Positions 48,713-58,257 of a stretch of 64,000 nucleotides of DNA are shown piece by piece. Position 1 is the first letter of the stretch; each line of letters begins with the position of its first letter. Origin of the DNA: JBAZOO01 sp041648735 (GTDB taxonomy: Bacteria; Verrucomicrobiota; Lentisphaeria; Oligosphaerales; CAITYL01); contig JBAZOO010000014.1 in NCBI GenBank assembly GCA_041648735.1, positions 1 to 64,000 on the forward strand, read 5' to 3'. The position numbers were made by a program, and so were the translations under genes. The notes beneath the pieces were generated by a model, which had not been told where the DNA came from, made no database searches, and saw only the letters and a program-made list of their open reading frames with translations.

Positions 48713-49111
48713 TCAGGCCTGCTGATCGATGGACCGAGCGCCCATCCGGTAGTAACTGGGGAGCACCTGCCGAATCCCCCAAACGCTGTTCCAGAACTGG
48801 CGAGCGGCCACGGTCAGCGCAGCGGCCAGCGCGTGCTGTTCGGCCGTCACCTGGTCGACCACCAGCACGTCCACCACCGACCCGGGCTCGAGCAACGGGG
48901 TGTACGCGCGCAAGGTCGTCGCGTTCACCGGATGGCAATCCGCCCCCTGGCCGGCCACGCCGGAATGGCATTCTGGGTCAGCCGTCGTGCCCAGCGGGCC
49001 CAGGTGCACCCGGTAGGTGGCCCCGAGCTCGAAGGTGCCCGTCAGGGTGATCAACCGCCCCCCGTCTTCGGGAACCTCCACCGGATCCACGCTGGTGAGC
49101 ACAAACGGCAT
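48713..49111 (-). CDS. IPT/TIG-like domain protein, 132 aa
   Basis: The N-terminal 90 residues show an IPT/TIG pattern: VDPVEVPEDGGRLITLTGTF, then YRVHLGPLG, then VDVLVVDQVT. The last 30 residues are helical (FWNSVWGIRQVLPSYY). Probably a small tail adhesion or structural protein. Confidence 0.65.
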   Translation of the reverse strand: MPFVLTSVDPVEVPEDGGRLITLTGTFELGATYRVHLGPLGTTADPECHSGVAGQGADCHPVNATTLRAYTPLLEPGSVVDVLVVDQVTAEQHALAAALTVAARQFWNSVWGIRQVLPSYYRMGARSIDQQA

Positions 49112-49120
49112 TCGTCCTCC

Positions 49121-50545
49121 TCAGCTGACGACCACATTCACCGGGGTGGTGCGCGCCAACTGGTCATCCAACAGGATCACATCAGCGATGGGAGCGACGA
49201 TCCGCACGTTCGCCACACCACGGATCCCCATGGCCTTCGCCATGATCTCCGCCAGCAGCACGTCCCCGCTGATCCCCAGGCTGTTCACGTAACTGACCAG
49301 CGCGTCCTGCACGTTCGTCCGAACTTCCGTGTCGTCGTACCCCTCTCGGATGGTCAGCAGGACCTCCATGTTCTGGATGAGCACCTGCGGGACCCCGACG
49401 GTCACCATCACGCCGGCAGCGCGCACTCCCGGGTAGTTCACCCGGTCCAGCGGGTCGCCGTCGACGATCTTCTGCGCGAGCGCGATCAGCCCGGTGTAGA
49501 ACGTGTAGTTCGCCAGCACCTGCTCCCCGTTCACCAGCGGGGGATCGAAGTCGACCTGGCCACTCGCCGGGTTCAGCCAGAAATCGCCACCGGCGCCCAC
49601 GTCCCGGACGAGCACCCCACGGGTGGTGCTGGTGAGCACGGGAGCCACCGAGTCCTTGACCGCCGGGTGGTCGAGGAAAAGCGTCACCTCCCCACCGACT
49701 GCGCCGTCGCCCCCTGGGGGCCCTCCCAACCCCTCGGTCATCACCTCGCCGACCACCGAGTCCGAGCTCTCCGCCGATCCCGTCCCGTCGTCCACGTACA
49801 GGTCGACGTAACCGGGGGTCTCCGGATACTCCACCGCGTGCGCGTAGCGGACGACCGCACCCTCCCCCGTGGTAGCCCCCAGCACCCAGCTCTCGAGCGC
49901 TCCGAGGGTGGAGCGTCCGAGGCTGGCGATGTAGGTGCGCACGCGCGATCGCAGGGAATCGTCCGACTCCGCGTTCTCCCCGAGCACCGTGGCTGACGGG
50001 TTGGTCACCTCATCCACGCCCGCGGGCTTGCTGGCGAAGGCCACCAGCATGTTCGGATCCACGTTCCCGTCCAGGCCAGCCACTTCCGCTACCGCCGGAA
50101 CCAGCCCGCTGTCGCGACCTACGCCGTGGCCAGGGATCTGCTCCGGACTCAGCGCCGTGATCTGCCCGATCGCGGTGGTCACGAAGTACACCCCGCTCGC
50201 AGTGCGCACGCGCGTCCCCGCCGCGATGGTCGTCACCCCGATCACTCCCCGGCGGCTGAACACCAGGTTCCCGGATGCCTTCACCGCCTGCACACGCACA
50301 ATCTCCCCGTTGGAGATCTCGCGCACACGCGCGTCCAGGTCGTCCCCCACCGCCTTGTCCAGGTCGAACAGCTCCCGCAGCAACCCCACCTGGTAGTACA
50401 GCTCATCCAGCGCCCGGGCGCTGGCTGCCAGGAGATGCTTGACGGCCGCGGAGTCCGCCACGTCGGACAGACGGGTGCGCGCCACCAACTTGGCGATCAT
50501 GCCCGCCAGAATCTGCTCCTGCCGCTTGATGGTGAACCTGGCCAT
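49121..50545 (-). CDS. baseplate J-like protein (T4 gp6 family)
   Basis: This is a wedge protein of the contractile tail baseplate. Family landmarks are the N-terminal helical part with LYYQVGLLRELFDLDKAVGDDLD and ARVREI, the core VFSRRGVIGVTTIAAGTRVRT, and the C-terminal YPGVRAAGVMVTV and NVRIVAP. At 474 aa it is within the usual range. It is encoded between the gp25-like protein and the IPT/TIG-like protein. Confidence 0.85.
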   Translation of the reverse strand: MARFTIKRQEQILAGMIAKLVARTRLSDVADSAAVKHLLAASARALDELYYQVGLLRELFDLDKAVGDDLDARVREISNGEIVRVQAVKASGNLVFSRRGVIGVTTIAAGTRVRTASGVYFVTTAIGQITALSPEQIPGHGVGRDSGLVPAVAEVAGLDGNVDPNMLVAFASKPAGVDEVTNPSATVLGENAESDDSLRSRVRTYIASLGRSTLGALESWVLGATTGEGAVVRYAHAVEYPETPGYVDLYVDDGTGSAESSDSVVGEVMTEGLGGPPGGDGAVGGEVTLFLDHPAVKDSVAPVLTSTTRGVLVRDVGAGGDFWLNPASGQVDFDPPLVNGEQVLANYTFYTGLIALAQKIVDGDPLDRVNYPGVRAAGVMVTVGVPQVLIQNMEVLLTIREGYDDTEVRTNVQDALVSYVNSLGISGDVLLAEIMAKAMGIRGVANVRIVAPIADVILLDDQLARTTPVNVVVS

Positions 50546-50549
50546 CCTG

Positions 50550-52523
50550 TCAAACCTCCACTGGTAGGTCGAGCGCCTGCCCCATCCCTCGGACGTTCAC
50601 CACCATGTCCACCCGCAGGCGGTCCATCGGTTCCCCCACCACCTGCGCGACCGACACCTCCCGCACGCTGGACACCCGTGGGTCGGCCGCCACCGCATCC
50701 ACCAGCCGGCTCTTCGCCACCGGGTAGTCCAGAGCGGACAGGCCCATACCCACCACCCGCTGAGCGCCCAGCTTCTGGTACAGGAGATCCATCCCGCGCT
50801 CGGTGATCAACCGGACGCGCAGGGCCTGCGTCAAGTTGTCTTTCCCGCTCACCAGCAGCACGTCCTGGCTCCCGTGCTCCACGTCGATCACCAGGTCGTA
50901 CTTCAGCGCGGTGGACCACTCCGCGGCGGTCCCTACCGGATCCAGGCGCAGGTCAGTCCCCAGGTAGTAGTCCTCCACCGAGGATTCCTCTGGGTCCACC
51001 CCGAGCACGGTCGCCACCGGCCTCTCCCGCGGGCTCTGCTGGGAGACGGGGATCAGCACCTGCCCACCGACTCCGACCGCCAGGGGGAACGGCCGGTAAT
51101 CCGCACCGGTGGATCCACCCGTCGGGTAGCTTCCGCGGAGCGGAGCATCCGCCTGCCCATCCACAAACGGGGGATGCAGTCCGTTCAGGCGGGCGATGTA
51201 CTGCCAGAGCCGAGCGTCCCCCAGGTAGCGGGCCGCCAGGCTGGCCAACGAGTCTCCCGCTTCCACCCGGACAGGACGGGCGCTCCGGTAGACGCGCACC
51301 TCCGAGCCGGCCAGTTGTTCGCCTTCGGCGGCCACCACATCTCCCGGGGTAGGCAAGCTCCCCTGGTTCTCCACCTGGTCGAACGTGCTGGGTGTCCCCG
51401 TCGCGTCCGCCAGTTCCCGCTGGGAATCCGATAGCCCGCGGCGGCTCTCCTGCAGCTCACGGGAGACGAGGATCCCCTGGTCGGTGGTTGTCCGGAAGGC
51501 CTGCGGGTGCATGCCGATCATCTCCAGCCCGTCCACCAACTGGCGGAACTTCTGCCGGGCGGCCTCCGGGAAATCACGAACCACGTGCACCCCCAGGTCC
51601 TCGTGCGCCTGGATCAGCCCGTTCACCGAGTCCGCGAGCTCCGTCACCGAGTCCAGGAACATGAGCGGGATGTCCACCAGGTCCTTCAACCCGTCCACGA
51701 AGTCGGTGGCCGCGTCCACGATGGAAGTGCAGTCGTCGATCAACCCGTCGATCTCCGCGAAGACCGACCGGATCTCCCCGGCGATCGCCTGCAAGTCCTG
51801 GATGGCGCCCGTTACCTTCGCGATCCCCTGCCGGACGGATCGGATGGCATCCTTCAGGCTGTCCAACAGGCTCTTGTCCTCGGAGAAGTCGGCCCGCTGG
51901 GCGTCCGCCTTGTCCAGCACCAGCAGGCGGATGCTGTAGTTGTAGACCAGCGGGCTCGATGCCGACCGATCGAGCGAGAACTCCTCGGGCGCCACCAGCC
52001 AGTGCTCGTCGTCCTGGGGGATGTGCAAGATCAACTGCGTGTCCGCCGCGGTCGAGGGGTCACGCTTCAAGTCCGCGTAGGTCCTGAAAACCGAGTCCTG
52101 CAGGTACTGGAAGTGCCGGTGGCCGCTCACCGCGTCCAGCACCTTCTCCGGCAGCTCCCGCGCGTACGACTTCTGCGCCGGGTCCAGGATGGCCGGGAAG
52201 GCGTCCCCCAGCCGGAGCTTCAGCTGGCGAGGCTTCCACCCGGTGTGCCCCTGGATGGTGATCCTCCGCAGGACGATCCCGTTCTCCTCCACGTACAGCC
52301 CGCCCCCCTGGGTGGGCTGGGCCTCAACCGAGAAGGGCTCGCTCAACTGGTACGACCGGGGAGGTAGGATCAGCGGGTAGAAGAAGCCGAGGAACCCGCC
52401 GAAGGTGGCCAGCTCCTGCGGTACCCGGAGCTCGAAGAAGAACAGGTGGCGCTCGAGGAACTTCTGGTCGTCCGTGCGCTTCTGCCTCGCTTCCTCTTTC
52501 AGGGTGGCGATCAGGCTGGCCAT
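50550..52523 (-). CDS. fused baseplate protein: gp53/LysM-like N-terminus and gp25-like C-terminus
   Basis: Residues about 1-210 are beta-rich (FELRVPQELATFGGFLGFFY), as in LysM-containing baseplate proteins. A helical, coiled-coil stretch of about 100 residues follows (LLDSLKDAIRSVRQGIAKV). A LysM repeat is at VRVEAGDSLASLAARYLGD. The last 150 residues match GPW/gp25 (DNLTQALRVRLITERGMDLLY; DPRVSSVREV), the sheath initiator. Most myoviruses encode these as separate proteins. Confidence 0.75.
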   Translation of the reverse strand: MASLIATLKEEARQKRTDDQKFLERHLFFFELRVPQELATFGGFLGFFYPLILPPRSYQLSEPFSVEAQPTQGGGLYVEENGIVLRRITIQGHTGWKPRQLKLRLGDAFPAILDPAQKSYARELPEKVLDAVSGHRHFQYLQDSVFRTYADLKRDPSTAADTQLILHIPQDDEHWLVAPEEFSLDRSASSPLVYNYSIRLLVLDKADAQRADFSEDKSLLDSLKDAIRSVRQGIAKVTGAIQDLQAIAGEIRSVFAEIDGLIDDCTSIVDAATDFVDGLKDLVDIPLMFLDSVTELADSVNGLIQAHEDLGVHVVRDFPEAARQKFRQLVDGLEMIGMHPQAFRTTTDQGILVSRELQESRRGLSDSQRELADATGTPSTFDQVENQGSLPTPGDVVAAEGEQLAGSEVRVYRSARPVRVEAGDSLASLAARYLGDARLWQYIARLNGLHPPFVDGQADAPLRGSYPTGGSTGADYRPFPLAVGVGGQVLIPVSQQSPRERPVATVLGVDPEESSVEDYYLGTDLRLDPVGTAAEWSTALKYDLVIDVEHGSQDVLLVSGKDNLTQALRVRLITERGMDLLYQKLGAQRVVGMGLSALDYPVAKSRLVDAVAADPRVSSVREVSVAQVVGEPMDRLRVDMVVNVRGMGQALDLPVEV

Positions 52524-52571
52524 GGGCGAAGAATCGCCCACTCCAGCCCGGCGGTCAACCCCTGGGGATCG

Positions 52572-53036
52572 TCAGAGGATGGGCTGCGCCCCCACCGGGT
52601 CCGGCCAGACGGCCAACCCGCCCTGTAGCACCCCGTGTAGGACATCCGCCACCGCCTGGCACGCGAGCTCGGCGGACAGGGCGCCCGACATGTTGGCCAG
52701 AAAGACCGTCTGGAGGGCAGCGGGCAGACCGGCCAGCCCCGGCGGCGGGGTGACGGCCGCCGTGGCCGGCCAGCAGGCGGAGGGCACCAGCGCCCCCCAG
52801 AAGGCTTGCAGCCCGCTCAGTAGAGCGGCCGGCCCGTCCGCACCCAGGCCGGCCAGCCCGGCCAGCAGGGACGGCCGGGCGGCCTCCAGGCCGGCCGGTA
52901 GGATGGGCACCGCGTTCGACTGCGCGTCCGAGAAGTAGGCGAGCAGCGCGCCCGCCCAGGCCTGGATGGCCGCCGCCTCCGTCGTCTGCTGCCCGATGGC
53001 CAGTAGCTCAGTTGCAAGTTTCGAGGAAGAAAGCAT
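52572..53036 (-). CDS. hypothetical Ala/Leu-rich protein, 154 aa
   Basis: The composition is very rich in Ala, Leu and Gly with mostly hydrophobic helices (AAAIQAWAGALLAYFSDAQ, ALLSGLQAFWGALVPSACW). No signal peptide is seen. It lies between spike and wedge genes, as do similar Ala-rich proteins in some myoviruses, and may be a baseplate component. Confidence 0.6.
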   Translation of the reverse strand: MLSSSKLATELLAIGQQTTEAAAIQAWAGALLAYFSDAQSNAVPILPAGLEAARPSLLAGLAGLGADGPAALLSGLQAFWGALVPSACWPATAAVTPPPGLAGLPAALQTVFLANMSGALSAELACQAVADVLHGVLQGGLAVWPDPVGAQPIL

Positions 53037-53046
53037 TTTCTAACCC

Positions 53047-54105
53047 CTACCCGTTCGGGAGGGAGACCTTCGTGCTCTCGATCGCCGGATCCCAGGCGGG
53101 GGCGGGCCCGACGGCGGCGGAGATGGTGCTGGACGGGCCCATGCCCGTGTTTACTAATGCGTTTTCCACGTAAGTCTTGAGGTTGCCGTACAGGGCGCGC
53201 AGCGCTTCCACGATCGGAACGTGCATCGCCCCGTCCCCCACCTTCAGCGTGGCCAACCCGTCCTTCCCGGCCGCCTGCAGGGTGGCCCCCTCCATCTGCA
53301 CCGTCAGCCCCGAGCTGTCCACCCGGATCACCACCTTGCTGACCGGGACATCGGGATTCGTCATGTCCTGTAGGATCACCTGGAAGGCGGCATCCTTGGG
53401 CAGGTGGTAGGTCTGCCCGCCCTTCCCGTCCGTAGGTGGCACCGGTTCGTCGAACCCACGGGCGGGATCGATCTCCCCATCGTTCGCCCGCCGGCTGTCC
53501 ACCTGCCAGCCGCCCTGGTCGTCCACCCCCCAGGTCACGCCATGGTGGCGGGTCAGGTCTGGGTCTCCGTCTGCCTCCAGCAGGTGCAACCGCTGCCCGG
53601 CCAGCCCGGTCTGGTGCCCGATGTCCACCTGCGGGTGGGGTAGGCTGGCGATGATCACCGGCTGGTCCAGCGAGTCTCCGAGGAAGCCGATCAACACATG
53701 GTCGCCATCCAGGTCCGCCGGGGCGGTCGTCTGGTCCAGCTCAGCGGTCGGCCCGCTCAGGTTGAGCGTGCTCGGCCGCGGGCGCCACATGCGCCCTCGG
53801 TGAAGGCCGGAGGGCCCCGGCTGGGCGACCAGCACGCCCTTCAAGTACAACCACCGCTGGCCGGGCTGGTCCGCGTAGGCCAGCACGTCGCAGTAGACGT
53901 GCCAGGGAGGCCCGTCCGCCTGGCCCTGCCAATCCGCCCGTGGGTGCTCCCGGGAGTCCGCCACGTGCGTGCGCACCACCACCCCCCGCAGGAGTAGCCC
54001 ACGGGCCGACCGGTCGACCTGAGCCGGGCCGCTCGGAATGCCCGCTTGCAGGCGAGTGCCAGCGCCCACCACCTTCCCCTCGTACTGCCCGGAGTCTGCC
54101 ATCAT
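53047..54105 (-). CDS. baseplate spike-like protein (OB-fold)
   Basis: The N-terminal part (GKVVGAGTRLQAGIPSGPAQV) and the segment GDHVLIGFLGDSLDQPVIIASL fit the OB-fold of gp5/gpV-type spike proteins; the latter is the usual 'GD-V-V-FL-GD---P-V-G-L' signature. The C-terminal 120 residues include a beta stretch (VSKVVIRVDSSGLTVQMEG) typical of a spike. It is ATGA-coupled to the hub gene upstream. Confidence 0.75.
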   Translation of the reverse strand: MMADSGQYEGKVVGAGTRLQAGIPSGPAQVDRSARGLLLRGVVVRTHVADSREHPRADWQGQADGPPWHVYCDVLAYADQPGQRWLYLKGVLVAQPGPSGLHRGRMWRPRPSTLNLSGPTAELDQTTAPADLDGDHVLIGFLGDSLDQPVIIASLPHPQVDIGHQTGLAGQRLHLLEADGDPDLTRHHGVTWGVDDQGGWQVDSRRANDGEIDPARGFDEPVPPTDGKGGQTYHLPKDAAFQVILQDMTNPDVPVSKVVIRVDSSGLTVQMEGATLQAAGKDGLATLKVGDGAMHVPIVEALRALYGNLKTYVENALVNTGMGPSSTISAAVGPAPAWDPAIESTKVSLPNG

Positions 54106-55655
54106 GCGCTCCCGATCCCTGAAGTCACCGCCGAATCCGGAATGAGCGACGGGATCTTGTAGCGGAGGATCATCTTCGCCAGGGCCGCCCGGTAGCTGGC
54201 GTCGTCCCCCACCCAGCCGCGGGTCACCCCCAGGTGGGTCTTCGTCGTCTGCCCGAACTGCCAGCTGTGCCCCACCTGCTCCACGTACAGGTTGATCTCC
54301 GGCTGGGGTAGGGTAGGACCGCCACCGAACACCAACTCCGGCGCCCGGAGCTCGGGGATCACCACCCGCTGGCCCACCCGGATGTCCGGCCGGCCGATGG
54401 CGAGCTCCACCTGGCCGGACAACAGGTAGGGGTTCATGCAATACCAGTCACGGGCAAGCGCACGCTGGGTTTCGATCATCATCTGGTCGGATACGTTCAT
54501 CACGGGATCGGGCATCATCGACCCCTGCACATCGTACCGGCGGAGCCCGTGCACCTGCATGTCCTGCTCGTCCAGCAAGGGGGCGAGGATATTCAGCGCT
54601 CCGGCTTTCATCGCCTCCTGTTGCAGGTAGTGAGCGACGAAGAAGGCGTTAAAGCGCTCGAGCCCGCTGCGCCCGAGGTCCAACTGGAGCACCTGCTGGC
54701 GGGGGATGCGCGCAATTGGCAAGCTTCCCCAGGCGTCCTGGTAGCCCTTCAGGTGCCCCTCGGTGGACAACGTGGGGAACGGTCGATCGCGGACCACCAC
54801 AGTCATCTGCGCCTTCCCCACCGGGACGGGCTCCCCGCTCGCCAACTGGGCGCTCAGCGGGTCCCCGCCGGGCAGCAGGTCCGTCCACACCTCGACGAAC
54901 GCAGGGTCCGCCTGCTGGACTGCCAGCGCCCAGAGGGTACCCTGCGGGCTCAGGTAGTTCGGGTTGAACGCCCGGCGAGCAGGCACGTTCTGATAGCCCG
55001 CGGTGTGGAATACCACGTTCTGCAGGAAGGCTGGTCCCTGCAGGCCGGGCAGAGTGGACGGCGGGCGCCAGTCGGGCCCGCGCTGTCCAATCGCCTCCAG
55101 GAAGCTCTTCAGATAGGCCTGCACCACATCCGGCGGGGCGCCCAACACCTGCGGAACCCCCTGGAACACCTGGTTCGCCACCGCGTCCGTGACCAGATCG
55201 TTCGCCCAAGGACTGAACCAGACGGGAGTGACCTCCCAGATCTTCCCGTGGTCCCGGCCGGTCAGGGTGAACCGGCTGACGGTCGCACCCCCGCCGCCCA
55301 TCACGTCCGTTCGCCGGATCTCGTCCAGCAGGCCGCGCATCGTGTGCCAGGGGCGGGCGTGCCGGTAGAACACGATGTCCACCCAGGCGTCGTCTGTCAG
55401 CCGGTCGATCAGGCGACTGGCCTCCCTCCCGGGCTTCAGCGTGACCACGAACGACCCGCTGGCCTGCCCCAACGCTTTGGTGGTCGCGCAGGCGATCAGG
55501 CTGGGGGCATCGTCCCCGCGGCGCCGGCCGGACAGCTTGAGGGTGGGCGGGCAGACGGCAACCGGGTCCTGCCCGTCCTGGTGGATGGTCACCTCCGCCC
55601 AACTGGTCTCCGACCCCTGGAATCCCGACCCGGCCTGCTCTGCGGTGTTCCCCAC
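54102..55655 (-). CDS. baseplate hub protein (gpD/gp27-like)
   Basis: This is probably the central hub joining tail tube and spike. The order tape measure, hub, spike and wedge supports it. The sequence has a beta N-terminus (SFVVTLKPGREASRLIDRL, WVDIVFYRHARPWHTMRG), a middle with SGLERFNAFFVAHYLQ, and a C-terminal LysM-like part (GRPDIRVGQRVVIPELRAP) then YVEQVGHSWQFGQTTKTHLG, a segment common in late-control gpD proteins. Confidence 0.75.
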   Translation of the reverse strand: MGNTAEQAGSGFQGSETSWAEVTIHQDGQDPVAVCPPTLKLSGRRRGDDAPSLIACATTKALGQASGSFVVTLKPGREASRLIDRLTDDAWVDIVFYRHARPWHTMRGLLDEIRRTDVMGGGGATVSRFTLTGRDHGKIWEVTPVWFSPWANDLVTDAVANQVFQGVPQVLGAPPDVVQAYLKSFLEAIGQRGPDWRPPSTLPGLQGPAFLQNVVFHTAGYQNVPARRAFNPNYLSPQGTLWALAVQQADPAFVEVWTDLLPGGDPLSAQLASGEPVPVGKAQMTVVVRDRPFPTLSTEGHLKGYQDAWGSLPIARIPRQQVLQLDLGRSGLERFNAFFVAHYLQQEAMKAGALNILAPLLDEQDMQVHGLRRYDVQGSMMPDPVMNVSDQMMIETQRALARDWYCMNPYLLSGQVELAIGRPDIRVGQRVVIPELRAPELVFGGGPTLPQPEINLYVEQVGHSWQFGQTTKTHLGVTRGWVGDDASYRAALAKMILRYKIPSLIPDSAVTSGIGSA

Positions 55656-55658
55656 GGC

Positions 55659-57914
55659 CTATCTCCCGAGCCCGACCTGTAATTGAGAGATGGCCTGGAG
55701 AATGGTCATTGCCTTTCCAGAAGTCCAACCTTCTACAATCTTTGCGAAGTTTTCCATGGATTTGCTGACCGACTCCAACGCTGGGCCGAATGAATTAGTG
55801 AACGCAGTGTTCATCTTCGTGGTCGCCCCCTCCAACGCCTGGACGGTATCGAGGACTTTACCGCCAACTTCCAGTTGCTGGTTCAAAATGGATGCCTGCT
55901 TCCCTAGGTTCGGCCCCATCTCCCGCACTCGGTCGGCCGCCTGGCTGAGCAGGGCATCCACCGAACCCAGACCCCCCGCTTTCTCCTTCCCCCGGTTGAG
56001 CCGGAGGTTCTCGCTCGTCACATCGATCCCGGCCTTCCGGAACTCGTCTGCGCTGATCCCCGTCTTCTCCCCGCCCCACTCAGCCATCGCGGCGGCCTCC
56101 ATCCCGCTGATCGGGCCCATCCCCAGCCGCTGCATCTGCTGACGCATGAACAGCACGCCCGCCTCCCCGCCGCCACCCATCCGGACCAGCCGCTGGATGA
56201 TCCCCTTCGTCTTCGACCCGAACTCCCCGGTCTGCAGCTCCCCGGACATCTGCTCCAGCTTGATCGTCGACCGCAGGTAGTCCCCCGCTCCCTGCCCCCG
56301 GTAGCCGCCGAACTCCTGGAGGGCCAGCAAGTCCAGCCCGGAAGACAATCCCCGCTGGCCGATCGTCTGCAGGTGCTGTTGCATCCCCCCGGCCATTCTA
56401 AGAGCACGGGTGGCTGTGATCCCTCCTCCTCCAGCGATTGCTCCCGTTAGGGATGTAAGCGGATCTTTCTCCATCGGGATTCCCGTTCTCTCCCAATTTT
56501 GGATACCGGAGGCTACGATCTCCATGTACGTGTTTACTTCCGAGCCCTCAAAGCCTAATTTCACGGCATCCCGCAGCGCCTCCTGCAACGACTCAGCGCC
56601 CATGCCTCCCGAGCCGCCAAGAGCACCCGCCCGGCGTCCGGCCGCCCCGAACGCCCCGCTCACCCCGGTGTCCACCCCGAACAAGGTTTTGGCCGCCATG
56701 GCTGCCTGGGCTGTCCGGTACATCTGGTTCTGCGCGCCCACCCCCTCGGCGCCCCCCTCGAGCCGGCCGCCCGCTCGCTGCATGAACTCCCCGACGAACT
56801 GCAAGCTCTCCTGCTGGCTCATGCCGGCCAATCGGCTGCCCACCCCGCCGATCGACGTATCAGGACCCATGGACCCCCGCCTGATTTTTGCTGCCCGATC
56901 CCATGTTTGTTGGGCCTGCGAAAACAGGGCTTCCGAGGGATTCGTCACCTTGTCCGCCAACGATTCTCTACCCCCCAACGCCGCAGGGCGTACCCCCGCC
57001 TGGGCAGCCGCCCACGGGTTGGCATCCACCCGCCCCATAGCCGTCATCCCTTTTCTCCAGGCATCCCCCAGAGACGGTTCTCCGCGCGGACGAGAAAAGA
57101 CCGCCCCCAGAATGGCGGAGGTGAGCGCAGTCGGGCCCCCTTCCGGCCTGGGGCCGAGCCCAAGCCGGGGGCTGCCCGGAAGAGATCCAACAAACGGACT
57201 GAGACCTAGCCGGGTCTGCTGGTACTGCAAGGCCTGCCCAGCGTAACCCGCGCTGGCCATCAACTGGCCGGCGGCAATCCCTCCGAAAGGAAGAGCTTGC
57301 AGAGAGCCTGCCAGGCCGGACAAGCCAGTGAATGGCGTGCTCAAGAATGACCCGAGCCCGCCCAAACCCCGGCGGATTACCCCACCCGTCAACTGGCCGG
57401 CCGCCTGCTGGCGCATGCCCGGGCCCCGGTCCAAGAACATCCCCGCCGCCTGGGGCATGAGCGTCTGCAGCAACCCCTGTCCGAACGCCCCCCGAGCTCG
57501 CTCTCGGCGGCTTCCGTGCGCGCGCTCGATCGTCGCCGCCGCCTGCCCGAGTTTCCTGGCCGCCTCCGCCTCCCTGGAGAAGGCGGCGCTCAGCAGGTTC
57601 GCCTCCGTCGCCGCCTCCCGGCTCTCCTGCCGGACGGCCCGCAGGCGCTTCTCCATCTCCAGGAAGGCGTCCGAGTTCTGATCCCCGGCCGATTTCATCG
57701 CCCGCCCGAGGTCCAACTGCTCCTTCGCCAACTGGCTGACGCGGGAACGCAGCCCCTTGATCTTGTCGTCCACTTTGCCGAACGCCACGGCCTCCGACCG
57801 AAGGGCATCCAGCGCCTTCTGGCTGAGCCCCAGCGTATCCCGCAGCGCCTTGTCGAACCCCTTGGTCTGCGCGCTGATCACCAAATCGGTTCGGACTTGC
57901 GTGTTCATCGGCAT
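55659..57914 (-). CDS. tail tape measure protein, 751 aa
   Basis: It sets tail length and is ejected with the DNA. The N-terminal 150 residues form a coiled coil (KGLRSRVSQLAKEQLDLG, LLSAAFSREAEAARKLGQA). The centre is Gly/Ala-rich and hydrophobic (GLGGLGSFLSTPFTGLSGL), followed by more helices. By rough proportion (about 1.5 angstrom per residue), 751 aa suggests a tail near 110 nm. It follows the two chaperone genes, as expected. Confidence 0.88.
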   Translation of the reverse strand: MPMNTQVRTDLVISAQTKGFDKALRDTLGLSQKALDALRSEAVAFGKVDDKIKGLRSRVSQLAKEQLDLGRAMKSAGDQNSDAFLEMEKRLRAVRQESREAATEANLLSAAFSREAEAARKLGQAAATIERAHGSRRERARGAFGQGLLQTLMPQAAGMFLDRGPGMRQQAAGQLTGGVIRRGLGGLGSFLSTPFTGLSGLAGSLQALPFGGIAAGQLMASAGYAGQALQYQQTRLGLSPFVGSLPGSPRLGLGPRPEGGPTALTSAILGAVFSRPRGEPSLGDAWRKGMTAMGRVDANPWAAAQAGVRPAALGGRESLADKVTNPSEALFSQAQQTWDRAAKIRRGSMGPDTSIGGVGSRLAGMSQQESLQFVGEFMQRAGGRLEGGAEGVGAQNQMYRTAQAAMAAKTLFGVDTGVSGAFGAAGRRAGALGGSGGMGAESLQEALRDAVKLGFEGSEVNTYMEIVASGIQNWERTGIPMEKDPLTSLTGAIAGGGGITATRALRMAGGMQQHLQTIGQRGLSSGLDLLALQEFGGYRGQGAGDYLRSTIKLEQMSGELQTGEFGSKTKGIIQRLVRMGGGGEAGVLFMRQQMQRLGMGPISGMEAAAMAEWGGEKTGISADEFRKAGIDVTSENLRLNRGKEKAGGLGSVDALLSQAADRVREMGPNLGKQASILNQQLEVGGKVLDTVQALEGATTKMNTAFTNSFGPALESVSKSMENFAKIVEGWTSGKAMTILQAISQLQVGLGR

Positions 57915-57926
57915 CGTCGTTGCTCC

Positions 57927-58244
57927 CTACCGTCGGCCGGCCTGGAAGTTGGGGGTACGCCCAGCCAAGATCTCCGCCTCCCACTCGTCCACCAGCGGGT
58001 CCTCCACCAGCTCGCTCTTCTTTTCCCCGAGGGCCCGGTGGAGATCTTCCAGGCGTTCCCGCAAGCGCACGCGCTCCCGGAGATCGTGCTCCTGCTCGAG
58101 CTGGCGCTCCAGCTCTTCCCGGGTGGCCAGCAGGTCCTGCAACATCTCCACCTCCAGGTCGGCCGCCGTCTGCTGCTCGAACAGCGGGTTTCCCACTGCC
58201 GGCTGGTGGTGCTTCCCTTCCCACCACCGGCGAAGACGGGTCAA
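57927..58244 (-). CDS. tail assembly chaperone, downstream part (TTG start or frameshift product)
   Basis: The protein is helical and charged (EVEMLQDLLATREELERQLE). Its TTG start is weak. The +1 frame is open for about 20 codons upstream, into the end of the preceding gene (...SEYEQGLTRLRRWW). In many tailed phages the second chaperone is made by frameshifting from the first, so a fused product is possible. It lies immediately before the tape measure. Confidence 0.6.
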   Translation of the reverse strand: MTRLRRWWEGKHHQPAVGNPLFEQQTAADLEVEMLQDLLATREELERQLEQEHDLRERVRLRERLEDLHRALGEKKSELVEDPLVDEWEAEILAGRTPNFQAGRR

Positions 58245-58257
58245 CCCCTGCTCGTAC

